A DNA stretch of 64,000 nucleotides from Leucothrix arctica (lineage in GTDB: Bacteria; Pseudomonadota; Gammaproteobacteria; Thiotrichales; Thiotrichaceae): positions 248,001-312,000 of the forward strand of contig NZ_QGKL01000042.1 in NCBI RefSeq assembly GCF_003172895.1, in the 5' to 3' direction. Position numbers and translations under genes: made by a program. The notes below the pieces were generated by a model. That model did no database searches. It was given only the letters and a program-made list of their open reading frames with translations, and had not been told where the DNA came from. The first letter of the stretch is position 1. Every line of letters begins with the position of its first letter. Positions 9,918 through 18,600 of this stretch are shown here, one piece after another.

Positions 9918-10136
9918 TGTGATGTGGGCAAAGAACCTTGCAATCCGGGTGGCGTATCGCCATCCACGCTTATAGCTTTGCCATGCTTCACTGGTGCATT
10001 CTTAACTGGGCACCCCTCACTACCCATACGCAATTACGGTATAAGGTCGTTGACCTTAATCTGCGTATGGGTAGTGGGGGTGCTTCGAGTTGAATGCCCC
10101 AGTCCCGTGTATCGAACGAAGGATGCCCACATCACA
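9918..10136 (+). ncRNA. predicted retron msr-msd RNA
   Basis: A structured non-coding RNA immediately before the reverse transcriptase. Its ends are a perfect 13-base inverted repeat (9918-9930 with 10124-10136), as expected for retron a1/a2. Next to a1 is a short msr-like hairpin (GGGTGGCG-TAT-CGCCATCC, one G-T pair). The inner part forms a long msd-like stem: 9996-10001 with 10092-10097, 10004-10007 with 10088-10091, then 10010-10032 with 10062-10083 (one bulged base). The tip carries AAGGTC-GTT-GACCTT. Boundaries are set from pairing alone. The branching G cannot be fixed by eye; candidates lie just after a1. The RT start follows 43 bases downstream. Confidence 0.85.
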
Positions 10137-10179
10137 TCTTCTTTTTCTCCTGCGCTAAATCTACTAGCAGGAGGTTCAC

Positions 10180-12069
10180 ATGTTTAATTCTGCTCCCGGT
10201 CAACTGACCCGCCAAGAACTCTACGATAAGATTCGTGAAACCAGTAAGGATGAATATATTCTTGCTGAAATGAAGCGTCTTGGTTTCTGGGAATCTGACG
10301 ACGACAAGCCTGAAGTGCCTGAAACAATCATTAAACGACGGGGTGAATTACAACGCCAGTTAAATGATTTGTTGAAGCAGCAACGCCTGTATTCTGATCC
10401 TGAAGAAGCACTAAAAGCATTACGCAAAGAGCGGATGCAAGCGGCACTTCAAAAGCGTGTTGAAACTCGTAAAAAGAAGGCGGATGAGCGTCATGAGCGC
10501 GCGCTAACTTGGCATGAGAAACAACAGCACACGATTAGTTGGTTAGGTGAAGCGGTTTCATTAGGTTTGACTGCACCGACCGCTGATTCAAATGCATCGC
10601 ATCAAGGTTCGACTACGTCATTGAGCAGCGATCAAGCAGTTTCAGCCCATGGTGCAAATACTCAAAACGAAGCTGTGAATAATGCTTCTGGCATGAAGCA
10701 TCAAGACTTGCCGACGTTTGATAATCATAAAGCTCTCGCTGAATCCATCGGTATTACACTGAATGAATTACGCTTTCTGTCGTTTCAACGATCAACGTCA
10801 AAAGTGAGCCATTACCAACACTTTCAAATAGCCAAAAAGACGGGTGGTTTTCGCGAAATATCTGCCCCAATGCCTCGTTTAAAGCGAGCGCAATATTGGG
10901 TGTTAGATAATATTCTCTGTCATGTTCCTTTGCATGAAGCCGCACATGGCTTTGTTGCTGGGCGCTCTATTTTGACCAACGCTAAACCTCATGTAGGCCA
11001 AGCGGTCGTGGTTAATCTAGACTTGCAGAACTTCTTCCCAACCATCAGTTACCGTCGTATTAAGGGCTTGTTTCATAAAATGGGTTATGACGAGTCGATA
11101 GCAACAGTACTCGCGCTCCTGTGCTCAGAAGCAGATACACAAAAAATGGAGTTGGATGGCGAGCAATGGTTTGTTCAGCAGGGTGAGCAGCATTTACCCC
11201 AAGGCGCACCAACGAGCCCAACAATATCGAATATCATTTGTCGCTCATTGGACGTTCGCTTACAAGGTTTGGCGAAGAAGCATGGCTTCAACTACAGTCG
11301 TTATGCGGATGATATGACCTTCTCGGGTGATAAGACTGCTCGTGAGTCATTGCGAAAATTATTGTGGGGTGTACAAGCGATTGTGGCTGACGAAGGTTTT
11401 ATTCTGCACCCCGATAAAACCCGCATTATGAATAAAGGTCAGCAGCAGGAAGTGACGGGGATTGTTGTTAATGATTACCCGTCAATAGATCGTAAAACAC
11501 TGCGTCGTTTCCGCGCTTTACTGCATCAAGTTGAGCAAACAGGTATTCAAGGTAAGTCATGGAATGGTGTGTCAGAGCCTGAGCATTTATTACGTTCGAT
11601 GTTAGGTTTTTCTAACTTTGTAGCGATGGTACTGCCTGAAAAGGGCGAAGCTTTTAAACAGCAAGCTAAAGCGCTTTATGAAAAACATAGCAATAAGGTG
11701 GGCACTAAAACGATTGGTCAGTTACGCAAAGCTGAGTTCAGAAAACGAGCCGCTGCGGGACAAGCACCTTGGGAAAGCTGGAAAGAAGCACCTGTTAAAA
11801 TAGCACCTGTGAGAGAGAAAACGGTTGATGAGCTTCAAGAAGAAAGGAACCAGGTACTAGCTGAGCGTCGTGAGGCTAAAAAGATTGAGAAAGAACAGCA
11901 AGACCGTCAACGTTCTAGACGCGGAGGTTTTCCGGGCGCAAGTCGTAGTGATAGCCGCAGAGAAGATGACCGTTGGAACCTACCAGAAGATTCATCGGGT
12001 GATAATGGACCCAACGTAATTATAAGATTCTTAGGATTTATCGGTAGCTTGTTTACAGGTAAGAAATAG
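10180..12069 (+). CDS. ret: retron-type reverse transcriptase
   Basis: A 629-residue RT that should copy the msd part of the adjacent RNA into multicopy single-stranded DNA joined to RNA. The core carries retron hallmarks: NAKPH (residues 267-271, the NAxxH motif), LDLQNFFPTI (catalytic Asp region), LPQGAPTSP, YADD at 375-378 (catalytic Asp pair) and the VTG motif at 425-427. About 190 extra N-terminal residues are charged and probably coiled (55-130), then low-complexity Ser/Asn/Gln-rich. A basic Arg-rich tail ends in a hydrophobic stretch. ATG 10180 has a strong AGGAGG. Most retron RTs are about 300-500 residues, so this is a long member. It closes the operon before a weak hairpin. Confidence 0.93.
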   Translation: MFNSAPGQLTRQELYDKIRETSKDEYILAEMKRLGFWESDDDKPEVPETIIKRRGELQRQLNDLLKQQRLYSDPEEALKALRKERMQAALQKRVETRKKKADERHERALTWHEKQQHTISWLGEAVSLGLTAPTADSNASHQGSTTSLSSDQAVSAHGANTQNEAVNNASGMKHQDLPTFDNHKALAESIGITLNELRFLSFQRSTSKVSHYQHFQIAKKTGGFREISAPMPRLKRAQYWVLDNILCHVPLHEAAHGFVAGRSILTNAKPHVGQAVVVNLDLQNFFPTISYRRIKGLFHKMGYDESIATVLALLCSEADTQKMELDGEQWFVQQGEQHLPQGAPTSPTISNIICRSLDVRLQGLAKKHGFNYSRYADDMTFSGDKTARESLRKLLWGVQAIVADEGFILHPDKTRIMNKGQQQEVTGIVVNDYPSIDRKTLRRFRALLHQVEQTGIQGKSWNGVSEPEHLLRSMLGFSNFVAMVLPEKGEAFKQQAKALYEKHSNKVGTKTIGQLRKAEFRKRAAAGQAPWESWKEAPVKIAPVREKTVDELQEERNQVLAERREAKKIEKEQQDRQRSRRGGFPGASRSDSRREDDRWNLPEDSSGDNGPNVIIRFLGFIGSLFTGKK

Positions 12070-12079
12070 TTGATTACAA

Positions 12080-12110
12080 GGGCCAGTTTTATGTCGAGTT
12101 AAACTGGCTC
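12080..12110 (+). terminator. possible terminator after the retron operon
   Basis: The stem GGGCCAGTTT pairs with AAACTGGCTC (one G-T pair) around an 11-base loop and is followed by TTATTT. The T-tract is weak, so efficiency is uncertain. Confidence 0.5.
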
Positions 12111-12146
12111 TTATTTACCTTTAAACTAACGGAGTAATCGCCTGAG

Positions 12147-12470
12147 TTAGCTTCCTTCATTATCGTCAGCCATTTTCTTGCTTTCTTTTTTGAGAACAGA
12201 CCCGACAGGACATAAGTTCGCAGTAAAGTCATGCAAGCTAGTCACGAGGTTGTCGCGGTTTAGACTGTAATGCATAAACTGGCCTTTTTTCTCACCATTA
12301 ATAAGATTCGCCGTTTGTAAAATTTTGAGGTGCTTTGACATGGCGGGTTTGCTCATTTCAAAACGCTCTGCTATCTCGCCCGCAGTGAGGGATGTAGCAG
12401 ATAGATAGTTAAGTATCTTCCGTCGTGGCGTTGAGGAAAGTGCTTCAAACACTAAATTGATATTATCCAT
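12147..12470 (-). CDS. ArsR/SmtB-family transcriptional regulator
   Basis: A 107-residue winged-helix regulator (LSSTPRRKILNYLS, then the recognition helix region MSKPAMSKHLKILQTANLI and wing GQFMHYSLN). No clear metal-binding Cys pair of the ArsR ELCVC type is present, so it may sense something other than a metal. Its start lies inside the end of the desaturase gene (8-base overlap), so the two are co-transcribed with the desaturase first. A perfect 14-base palindrome upstream of the desaturase is a candidate operator for autoregulation. Confidence 0.85.
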   Translation of the reverse strand: MDNINLVFEALSSTPRRKILNYLSATSLTAGEIAERFEMSKPAMSKHLKILQTANLINGEKKGQFMHYSLNRDNLVTSLHDFTANLCPVGSVLKKESKKMADDNEGS

Positions 12471-13440
12471 GTTGGTTGTTCGCTGAGTTAGTGATTAGAG
12501 TACTGTCTTGCGTATGCGTTGTCGTTGAAGCAGTTGGCTGTGTTTTTTCAGGCTTTAGCTCAGGTCGCTTTGCTAAGTCTTCTGGCAGTTTAATATCCCA
12601 AACTAGCCCAATCTTTTCTAGTGTTTTCAATACCCACCAGCCAGGATCGACTTCATTGTCATTGATGCCTAGTTTAGCCGAACCAGGAAAAGCATGGTGA
12701 TTATTGTGCCAGCATTCTCCCATAGTCAGTAGCCCGAGGTTTTTTATATTATAACCTTGTACCGCGGCACCTTCGACGTGCCAATGCTTATCGCCATCAT
12801 TATGAGCAAAATATCCAACTAACCAATGGCCTGTGACACTCACCATTACTCGCACGCAGACTCCCCAAATAATCCAGCTAACGCCACCCATAAGGCCTAG
12901 TACGACCACTAAAGGAAGCTGTTGCCACATCCAATAAGTCTCTATGAAACGGTAAAATTTATCATTGGCGACTCTAGTTTCAGCGATGAATGTGGGTGGA
13001 TGATCTAGTTTAACATCACAATGCAGCTGCCAATACCAGTCGCGCAGCATGTTCTGACGGTGAGCAAAGTAGTCATGGCATTGAGTTTGACGTTGTGCCC
13101 AATCACGTAAATCATGGGTTCGCATCATGCCGATAGGGCCTGCTAAACCGACTAATACACCTAAGTATACAAAGATATATTCTAACCACAGTGGGCACTC
13201 ATAGCTGTTATGAATGAGTCGACGGTGCATGCCCAGTGAGTGACCTAAGCAAAGTGTGAAAGCTGACGTCACTAAGAACACAGCTAACGCTTCCCAACTA
13301 AAGGTCAAGAAGCCACCGATTATGGCGAGTGTATACATGGAGGATATCCAGATTGATTTTACTGAGACGTACTGAACGTGACCCAGTAGGGCGGTATTCT
13401 GTTTATCTTGGCTGGTGACGCGTTGGATATCAATATTCAT
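12463..13440 (-). CDS. membrane fatty acid desaturase (acyl-CoA desaturase type)
   Basis: A 325-residue integral membrane di-iron desaturase that would insert a double bond into fatty acyl chains. Histidine clusters are visible: HSLGMH (first box), a His-rich middle segment around HDLRDW...CHDYFAH, and HNNHHAFPG (third box). Hydrophobic segments surround residues 35-65 and 170-210. A Thr/Gln-rich tail of about 35 residues follows the catalytic part. It is first in an operon with the ArsR-type regulator, suggesting control of membrane fluidity by that regulator. No clear Shine-Dalgarno precedes the ATG at 13440. The exact regiospecificity is unknown. Confidence 0.85.
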   Translation of the reverse strand: MNIDIQRVTSQDKQNTALLGHVQYVSVKSIWISSMYTLAIIGGFLTFSWEALAVFLVTSAFTLCLGHSLGMHRRLIHNSYECPLWLEYIFVYLGVLVGLAGPIGMMRTHDLRDWAQRQTQCHDYFAHRQNMLRDWYWQLHCDVKLDHPPTFIAETRVANDKFYRFIETYWMWQQLPLVVVLGLMGGVSWIIWGVCVRVMVSVTGHWLVGYFAHNDGDKHWHVEGAAVQGYNIKNLGLLTMGECWHNNHHAFPGSAKLGINDNEVDPGWWVLKTLEKIGLVWDIKLPEDLAKRPELKPEKTQPTASTTTHTQDSTLITNSANNQHG

Positions 13441-13462
13441 TTTAATTAACCATTTAACTTAT

Positions 13463-13476
13463 TAGTTAATTAACTA
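13463..13476. promoter_or_regulatory. palindromic candidate operator of the desaturase operon
   Basis: TAGTTAATTAACTA is a perfect 14-base palindrome 23 bases upstream of the desaturase start. A related AT-rich half-site (TTAATTAACC) lies nearer the gene. It is well placed for repression by the ArsR-type protein encoded in the same operon. Confidence 0.45.
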
Positions 13477-13715
13477 TTTATTAAATATGCCTTTGTGTCA
13501 AGTATGTGAATAAACTTGATACAGATAAACGTTTATTTAGTTAGGTTTTAATGCTGACAGCCTGTATGAAAATGTAGCTTGTATACGTAGCGGCCAAATT
13601 GTTGGCTCATAGTGATACCTTCTGACTTAAAATATCTAAGGCTGATCACTCAGTTCATATGATTTAGTTTGTTTTTAGTACAAAGTTGAATAACTAACAT
13701 AACTCGAAGAGTCCA

Positions 13716-14279
13716 ATGAAAATACACTTAAGTATTTTAGCGCTGTTGATTGGAGCGTTGTTATCGCCATTGACTCTAGCTGAGCAAACACCCGAAGAAA
13801 CAATTTACAAGAATTGTCTGTCCTATTACCACGGCTCTTACACCAGTCTTAAAGCACATAAAGCGTTTGCTTACGCTATAGATGACGCTAAAGGAAACGA
13901 TAGCTGCTCATGGTCTTACAGCAAATCATCAGTAACTGAAGCGAGTAGTGAAGCACTGAAAACATGTTCAAAAAAAGTGTTAAATGCTAAATGTCATGTT
14001 GTCGATAATGACGGAAAGTGGACAGCTAAAGCTGGCGATTTCGCTGTATTAGAAAAGCGAACATCAGCACTTGATCCATCCCAAATTGAAAAGCAAATGA
14101 AGCTTGCTAAAGAAACCATAAAAGGTAACTGCCTAACATTCTTCAAGCAGCACTTAGAAGCAGAAGGTCATAAAGCCTTTAGTTATGCGCTAAGTGGTAA
14201 AGGTCACTATGTCTGTGGTCGTACCTATAGTAATCAAACGCCTCAAGTTGCAGCGACCGGCGCTATTAAAGGCTGCTAG
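13716..14279 (+). CDS. secreted Cys-containing repeat protein, ends at an in-frame TAG
   Basis: A 187-codon ORF with a signal peptide (MKIHLSILALLIGALLSPLTLA) and two copies of a roughly 70-residue unit. The shared pattern is N-C-L...HKAF-YA...C...YS...A...C (residues about 33-110 and 130-187). I do not recognise a named family. The second copy is cut short by TAG at 14277-14279, exactly where copy one continues with Cys-containing sequence. The same frame then stays open through residues like KSKCLIF, matching the missing end of the repeat, and runs into the ankyrin ORF at 14355. The two are therefore best read as one gene interrupted by a nonsense codon, or by a read-through stop or base error. 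Confidence 0.65.
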   Translation: MKIHLSILALLIGALLSPLTLAEQTPEETIYKNCLSYYHGSYTSLKAHKAFAYAIDDAKGNDSCSWSYSKSSVTEASSEALKTCSKKVLNAKCHVVDNDGKWTAKAGDFAVLEKRTSALDPSQIEKQMKLAKETIKGNCLTFFKQHLEAEGHKAFSYALSGKGHYVCGRTYSNQTPQVAATGAIKGC

Positions 14280-14354
14280 GATAATAAAGCTACGCGTGGT
14301 AACAGGGTACCTAAGAGCAAGTGCCTGATCTTTGCGGAAGGTAATCAAATAGTC

Positions 14355-15218
14355 ATGACGGTGAATGACTTTGGGAGTGAAAAAAGTGAAGCAGACTTCA
14401 AATACGCCATTCTCAAAGGCAATATTTCACGTATAAAATGGTATTTAGACGCTGGCTATGATGTTAATACGCGCAATAAAGATGGTATTACGCCACTCTT
14501 TATTGCAGCCGTTAAAGGCGATGACGTTTTCTTTCATGAGCTTATTAGCAAAGGCGCCAAGATTTCGATACTTGCTAATGACAATAGTAATCTTCTATTA
14601 GCGGCGGTCATGGGTGAAAACCTTAGCCTTATTCGTTATCTAATAGGCAAAGGCCAAGACATCAATAAGCCAGCGAAAGAAGGTAATACTTCTCTGCATG
14701 TTGCTTTTGCACGATTGAATACTTACATCATTACCTTACTTCTTCAAGAAGGTGCCGACCCGACGATTGCTAATGATAAAGGGGATACAGGTACATCACT
14801 TGCCAAGCAATGGAAGTTAGATATAGACAGACTTAAAGTACTGGATATACAAAAGCGAGACAATGATGGTTGGACAGCTTTGATGCTAGCAGCGGTTAAA
14901 AATGATCGTGTCGGGCTAAAAAATCTCATTGATAAAGGTGCTGATGTGAATACGACGGATAAGCATGGTAGTACGTCATTGATGCATGCGCGAGACCTTC
15001 AAGTACTAAAGATACTGCTAACAAACAAAGCTAATATCAATGTGATGGATAATTTTGGCGAAACTGCTTTGATGTCTGCAGCAGGTTTTGGTAACACTGG
15101 AAAGGTTAAATTCTTATTAGAAAATGGTGCAGATAAAAGCCTTAAAAACAAAAAAGGCCAACTAGCTGCTGACTTGGCCAAGGACGAGAAACTGAAAGTA
15201 CTTATTAATGAGTTTTGA
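14355..15218 (+). CDS. ankyrin-repeat protein, probable C-terminal half of the preceding gene
   Basis: A 287-residue ORF made of about eight ankyrin repeats (for example NKDGITPLFIAAVKGDD, KEGNTSLHVAF, NDGWTALMLAAVKNDR, NFGETALMSAAGFGN), ending in a capping helix. Ankyrin arrays mediate protein-protein contacts. The ATG at 14355 has only a weak, distant AAGGT before it. It is in the same frame as the secreted repeat ORF upstream, and the 75 bases between them are open and encode repeat-like residues after the TAG at 14277. If joined, the product is a 500-residue exported protein with N-terminal Cys repeats and a C-terminal ankyrin domain. If separate, it is a cytoplasmic ankyrin protein. Confidence 0.7.
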   Translation: MTVNDFGSEKSEADFKYAILKGNISRIKWYLDAGYDVNTRNKDGITPLFIAAVKGDDVFFHELISKGAKISILANDNSNLLLAAVMGENLSLIRYLIGKGQDINKPAKEGNTSLHVAFARLNTYIITLLLQEGADPTIANDKGDTGTSLAKQWKLDIDRLKVLDIQKRDNDGWTALMLAAVKNDRVGLKNLIDKGADVNTTDKHGSTSLMHARDLQVLKILLTNKANINVMDNFGETALMSAAGFGNTGKVKFLLENGADKSLKNKKGQLAADLAKDEKLKVLINEF

Positions 15219-15396
15219 TGCTCGTTGCCGCCATAATCTTATAATCATTGGGCATACCATTAACTATTGCTACTAATATGTTAGTTAAAAACACATTATG
15301 ATTGTTATTGTAGTGTTTTATCCCGCTTGAAGTTGGTGTACTCTGTACATTATTTATACAAATAAATAATTCAGCACATCGTTTTAGGAGGGGATA

Positions 15397-15576
15397 ATGA
15401 AACGATTTATTATAGTTGCCATCTGTATGCTGGCTTGGGCTTATTATTCTAACCGACAATTAGAACAAGATATGTCTTGGGAAAATGACACAGAACTTGC
15501 TTTGCAACGAATGCAGGATGCAGGCTATGAAGTCACACAAATCAATGCCACCCCTGAAAAAGCGGGTGGCGATTAA
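15397..15576 (+). CDS. small membrane-anchored or secreted protein, 59 residues
   Basis: A short ORF with a strong Shine-Dalgarno (TAGGAGGGG) before ATG 15397. The N-terminus is basic then hydrophobic (MKRFIIVAICMLAWAYY), so it is a signal anchor or signal peptide. A hydrophilic tail follows (ELALQRMQDAGYEV...). The product is not recognised. It lies between the ankyrin gene and the converging giant surface-protein gene and has its own AT-rich upstream region. Confidence 0.55.
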   Translation: MKRFIIVAICMLAWAYYSNRQLEQDMSWENDTELALQRMQDAGYEVTQINATPEKAGGD

Positions 15577-15602
15577 GTTCTGTTTTTATGAGTTACTTAC
15601 GT

Positions 15603-18600
15603 TTAGTCATCAATAACCACTGAGTAGCTCACACTTCCATCGGTCCCACCTTCTAGCGTACCCGTGAATTGCCATTCAATAGCATCAAAGCCCATCATTG
15701 GGTTACATGTCACCCCCGATGGTGTGCTGTCACAGTTACCTGAGCCTAACTTAAACATCGTATAAGCGGGCGCAGTATCATTAACCTGCAAGTCGGTAAT
15801 AGGGCCTGTGCCAGTATTGGAGTAGTAAATCGTATACTTCAAGGTATCGCCCGGATCGGCCTGATTCACTGTTTCTGTCTCAGCACTGCTTTGCGTAATG
15901 TTCTGAACACTTTTCCGCAACTCTAAGCGTGATGGCCCAACACTCGGTGTAACGGGTGTCGCAGCGACGGTAGGTTGTGCTGGCACAGCTTCAATCTCGG
16001 GTATTGCCGGAGTAGTCGGTGTCGCTTCTACAGCTGGTTGTGCAGGTACCTCAGGTGTTGGGTCAACGACGGGCGTTGCAGGTGTTGTCGGTGCAGCAAG
16101 CTGTCCCGCGGTGGTTGTATCAGTTACCGTCAAATTAACCGTTCCAACACCGCTACCGCCATAATTAAAGCTGGCAGTCGTTGTGACACGGTACTGATCC
16201 CGTGGTGCTACATTTGAAGGCGCATAGACCTTATCAATGATGCACACACGCTCTTCAGCATCAACAGAAACACTGGCAGTAGGAGATAACGCTGCGCTGC
16301 CTTCACTCCCATTAAGTATGCCGTCACAGTTAGTATCACGATAAAGTAAGCTTGCCCAACCTGAACTAGTATTTAGATCACTGGTACGAGAAAAAGTAAC
16401 GTCACCACCTGCTGTTGCAGTAAATGTATGACTATAAAACACAACATTACCGGGTAGTATTTCGCCAGTATGATTAGGCTCGAAGGTTGGTTTTTTAACA
16501 TCGCCAAAGTCCAGCCCTGTGTAACTAGTAGCAGAGGCTACGGTGAACGTTATCGTGTCATCGTTAGCACTATAGCTTCCGCTAGTGTTTCCAACTTGAG
16601 CGCCTGTTGTTACATAGCCATTACCGTTTACTTCGGTAACCTTTACCACACTCCCAGTGATAGTACCGGGAACGTGTAGGGTATAACTTCCATCGGTAGC
16701 CGTACGAGTCGTGTCGTAAACAATTGTTCCTGTAGCGTCAGTTGCACTCACTACTATGCCGCTAATACCGGGCTCAGTACCTTCTTGGTCTTCATTCGCA
16801 GACGTTCCAGAGCCAGCACCATTATCATCAAATACAGTACCTTTAATAATAATACCGTTGTAATCACCAAAGTCCTGACGAGTCACATCCGTTTCATGAA
16901 CAACAATATTACGAATGTTAGCCGTTGTTGAAACATAGGTTGCAGGGTCACTTCCAGCGGGAGGACAAGTTGACCCTGTAAATGGCGCATCTGAAGCGTC
17001 TGATTCAATAATCTGATATTCACCGGACATAACAGAGTCAAACTTATAGAAACCGTTAGCGTCCGTGTCAACACTCAAGCATCGAACAGGAACACCCGTA
17101 TAAGGCGAACCCGCCATTACAACAGTTACACCTGCAATTCCTGATTCATTGTTCTCACGAATGCCATTGTTATTGGCATCGTCCCAAACCGTGCCTGTGA
17201 CTTCATACATATCAGGAATTAGGCCGATATCGAGTGTCAAATTACTAAAGTCATCACCAGATGTAGGATCAGTAATATTGGCAACATTCTCACCAATCGG
17301 CTCATTACCCGTTGGAATACCGCCTGGAGGGGCCGGGTTAGCTGTCACCGTAATAATACCTGTTCGAATACCGTTTGTTAGTGGGTCACCGACTGTGTAA
17401 GCGTGTTGGTCATCCGTTTCATTGTTGTCATCATCTTCACCATTATCATCGTTATTTGAACCATCTCCATTAATAAGGATTGAAGGCATCCAGTGTTCTA
17501 ATGACTGATCATTTTGGAACTGACTAGCAGGGATTTCAACATAGTAGTCGCCGAAATCTAGTGTATGAAAGATAAAGCGACCAGGTTCCTCGATTCCAAT
17601 AGTGGTAGTTTTCACTAATGTGCCATCTGGGCGATGCAAGTTAACAACAACACCATCTGGAGCCGTATAATCGACTGATGAGTCATATTTACCATTGCCA
17701 TCTATATCGGCAAAGACAAAGTCACCAACCGCGTATGAGGCAACTTGTACCGATACATTCGGTGAAATAAGGAATTGAGCCGTAGGTAGGGTGCTTGAGT
17801 CAACTGCAAAACGGTTGGTATAAATATCACCCGGATCATTGGATGAGGCACTACCGTTATCAGCAGTGGTACCTGCATTTAAAGTGATGGAGGCTCTGAT
17901 ACCTTGACGTGGGTCACCATCTTTTTCTAAGTCATAATTAGAAACAAATTTGATGGCCGTTGAACCCGCAAAATTCGTAGGACACCCAGTCAGGCCTGTA
18001 TTAAATTCTGCCTCAGTGCACCAGTTAGAAACGTTACTATCTGGATCTAGAATGATTCCTGATGCTGTGTCGGCTGTGTAGTACCAAGTACCAAGATCCT
18101 GTTCGTTAGTATCTGGTGTACTGCCATCTAACCAAGTCGTTACCGGTGCAGCCTCTAGCTCTAGTATTCCGCTAAAAGAGGACTGAGGAACGTTGTTATC
18201 ACCGTTGTAAGGGAATATATCGATCGCAACAGGCGCTGCAATTTTCAATGCTGCGGAGTAGTTTGACCATGCTAGATTGTACACTTGACTATCGTTACGA
18301 TCATCTAAAGGCACGTCGACTGTCTTTGATACCTGAATCTCACCGAGCTGCTCAAGTAATATTGTATGAGTGTCTGAGCGAGCAGCTAACGAAGAGATGG
18401 TATTATCTGCTCTAATCTCTGAGTAGTTAATGACTGAAGTACCGTCTTCAACTAATGGATCACTGTCAGTACAGATAATGCGCGGGGCAATAGTTGTGTT
18501 CGCTTGTAAGTTACCGAAATTCCACGTGAGCAGCGTATAACCGGGAGCAGGGTCGCCATTTCTATCGGTATTGTATTGGATAAGACCTGCGGGAGTTCCA

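Noticed and set aside
9858-10187. 109-codon open frame between the SWIM gene and the RT
   Set aside because: It lies wholly across the inverted repeats of the msr-msd region, and its composition follows the RNA structure. No Shine-Dalgarno-supported start or family match.
13716-14354. Programmed stop recoding (selenocysteine or pyrrolysine) at TAG 14277
   Set aside because: No associated genes or recoding RNA structure seen; a nonsense mutation or base error is simpler.
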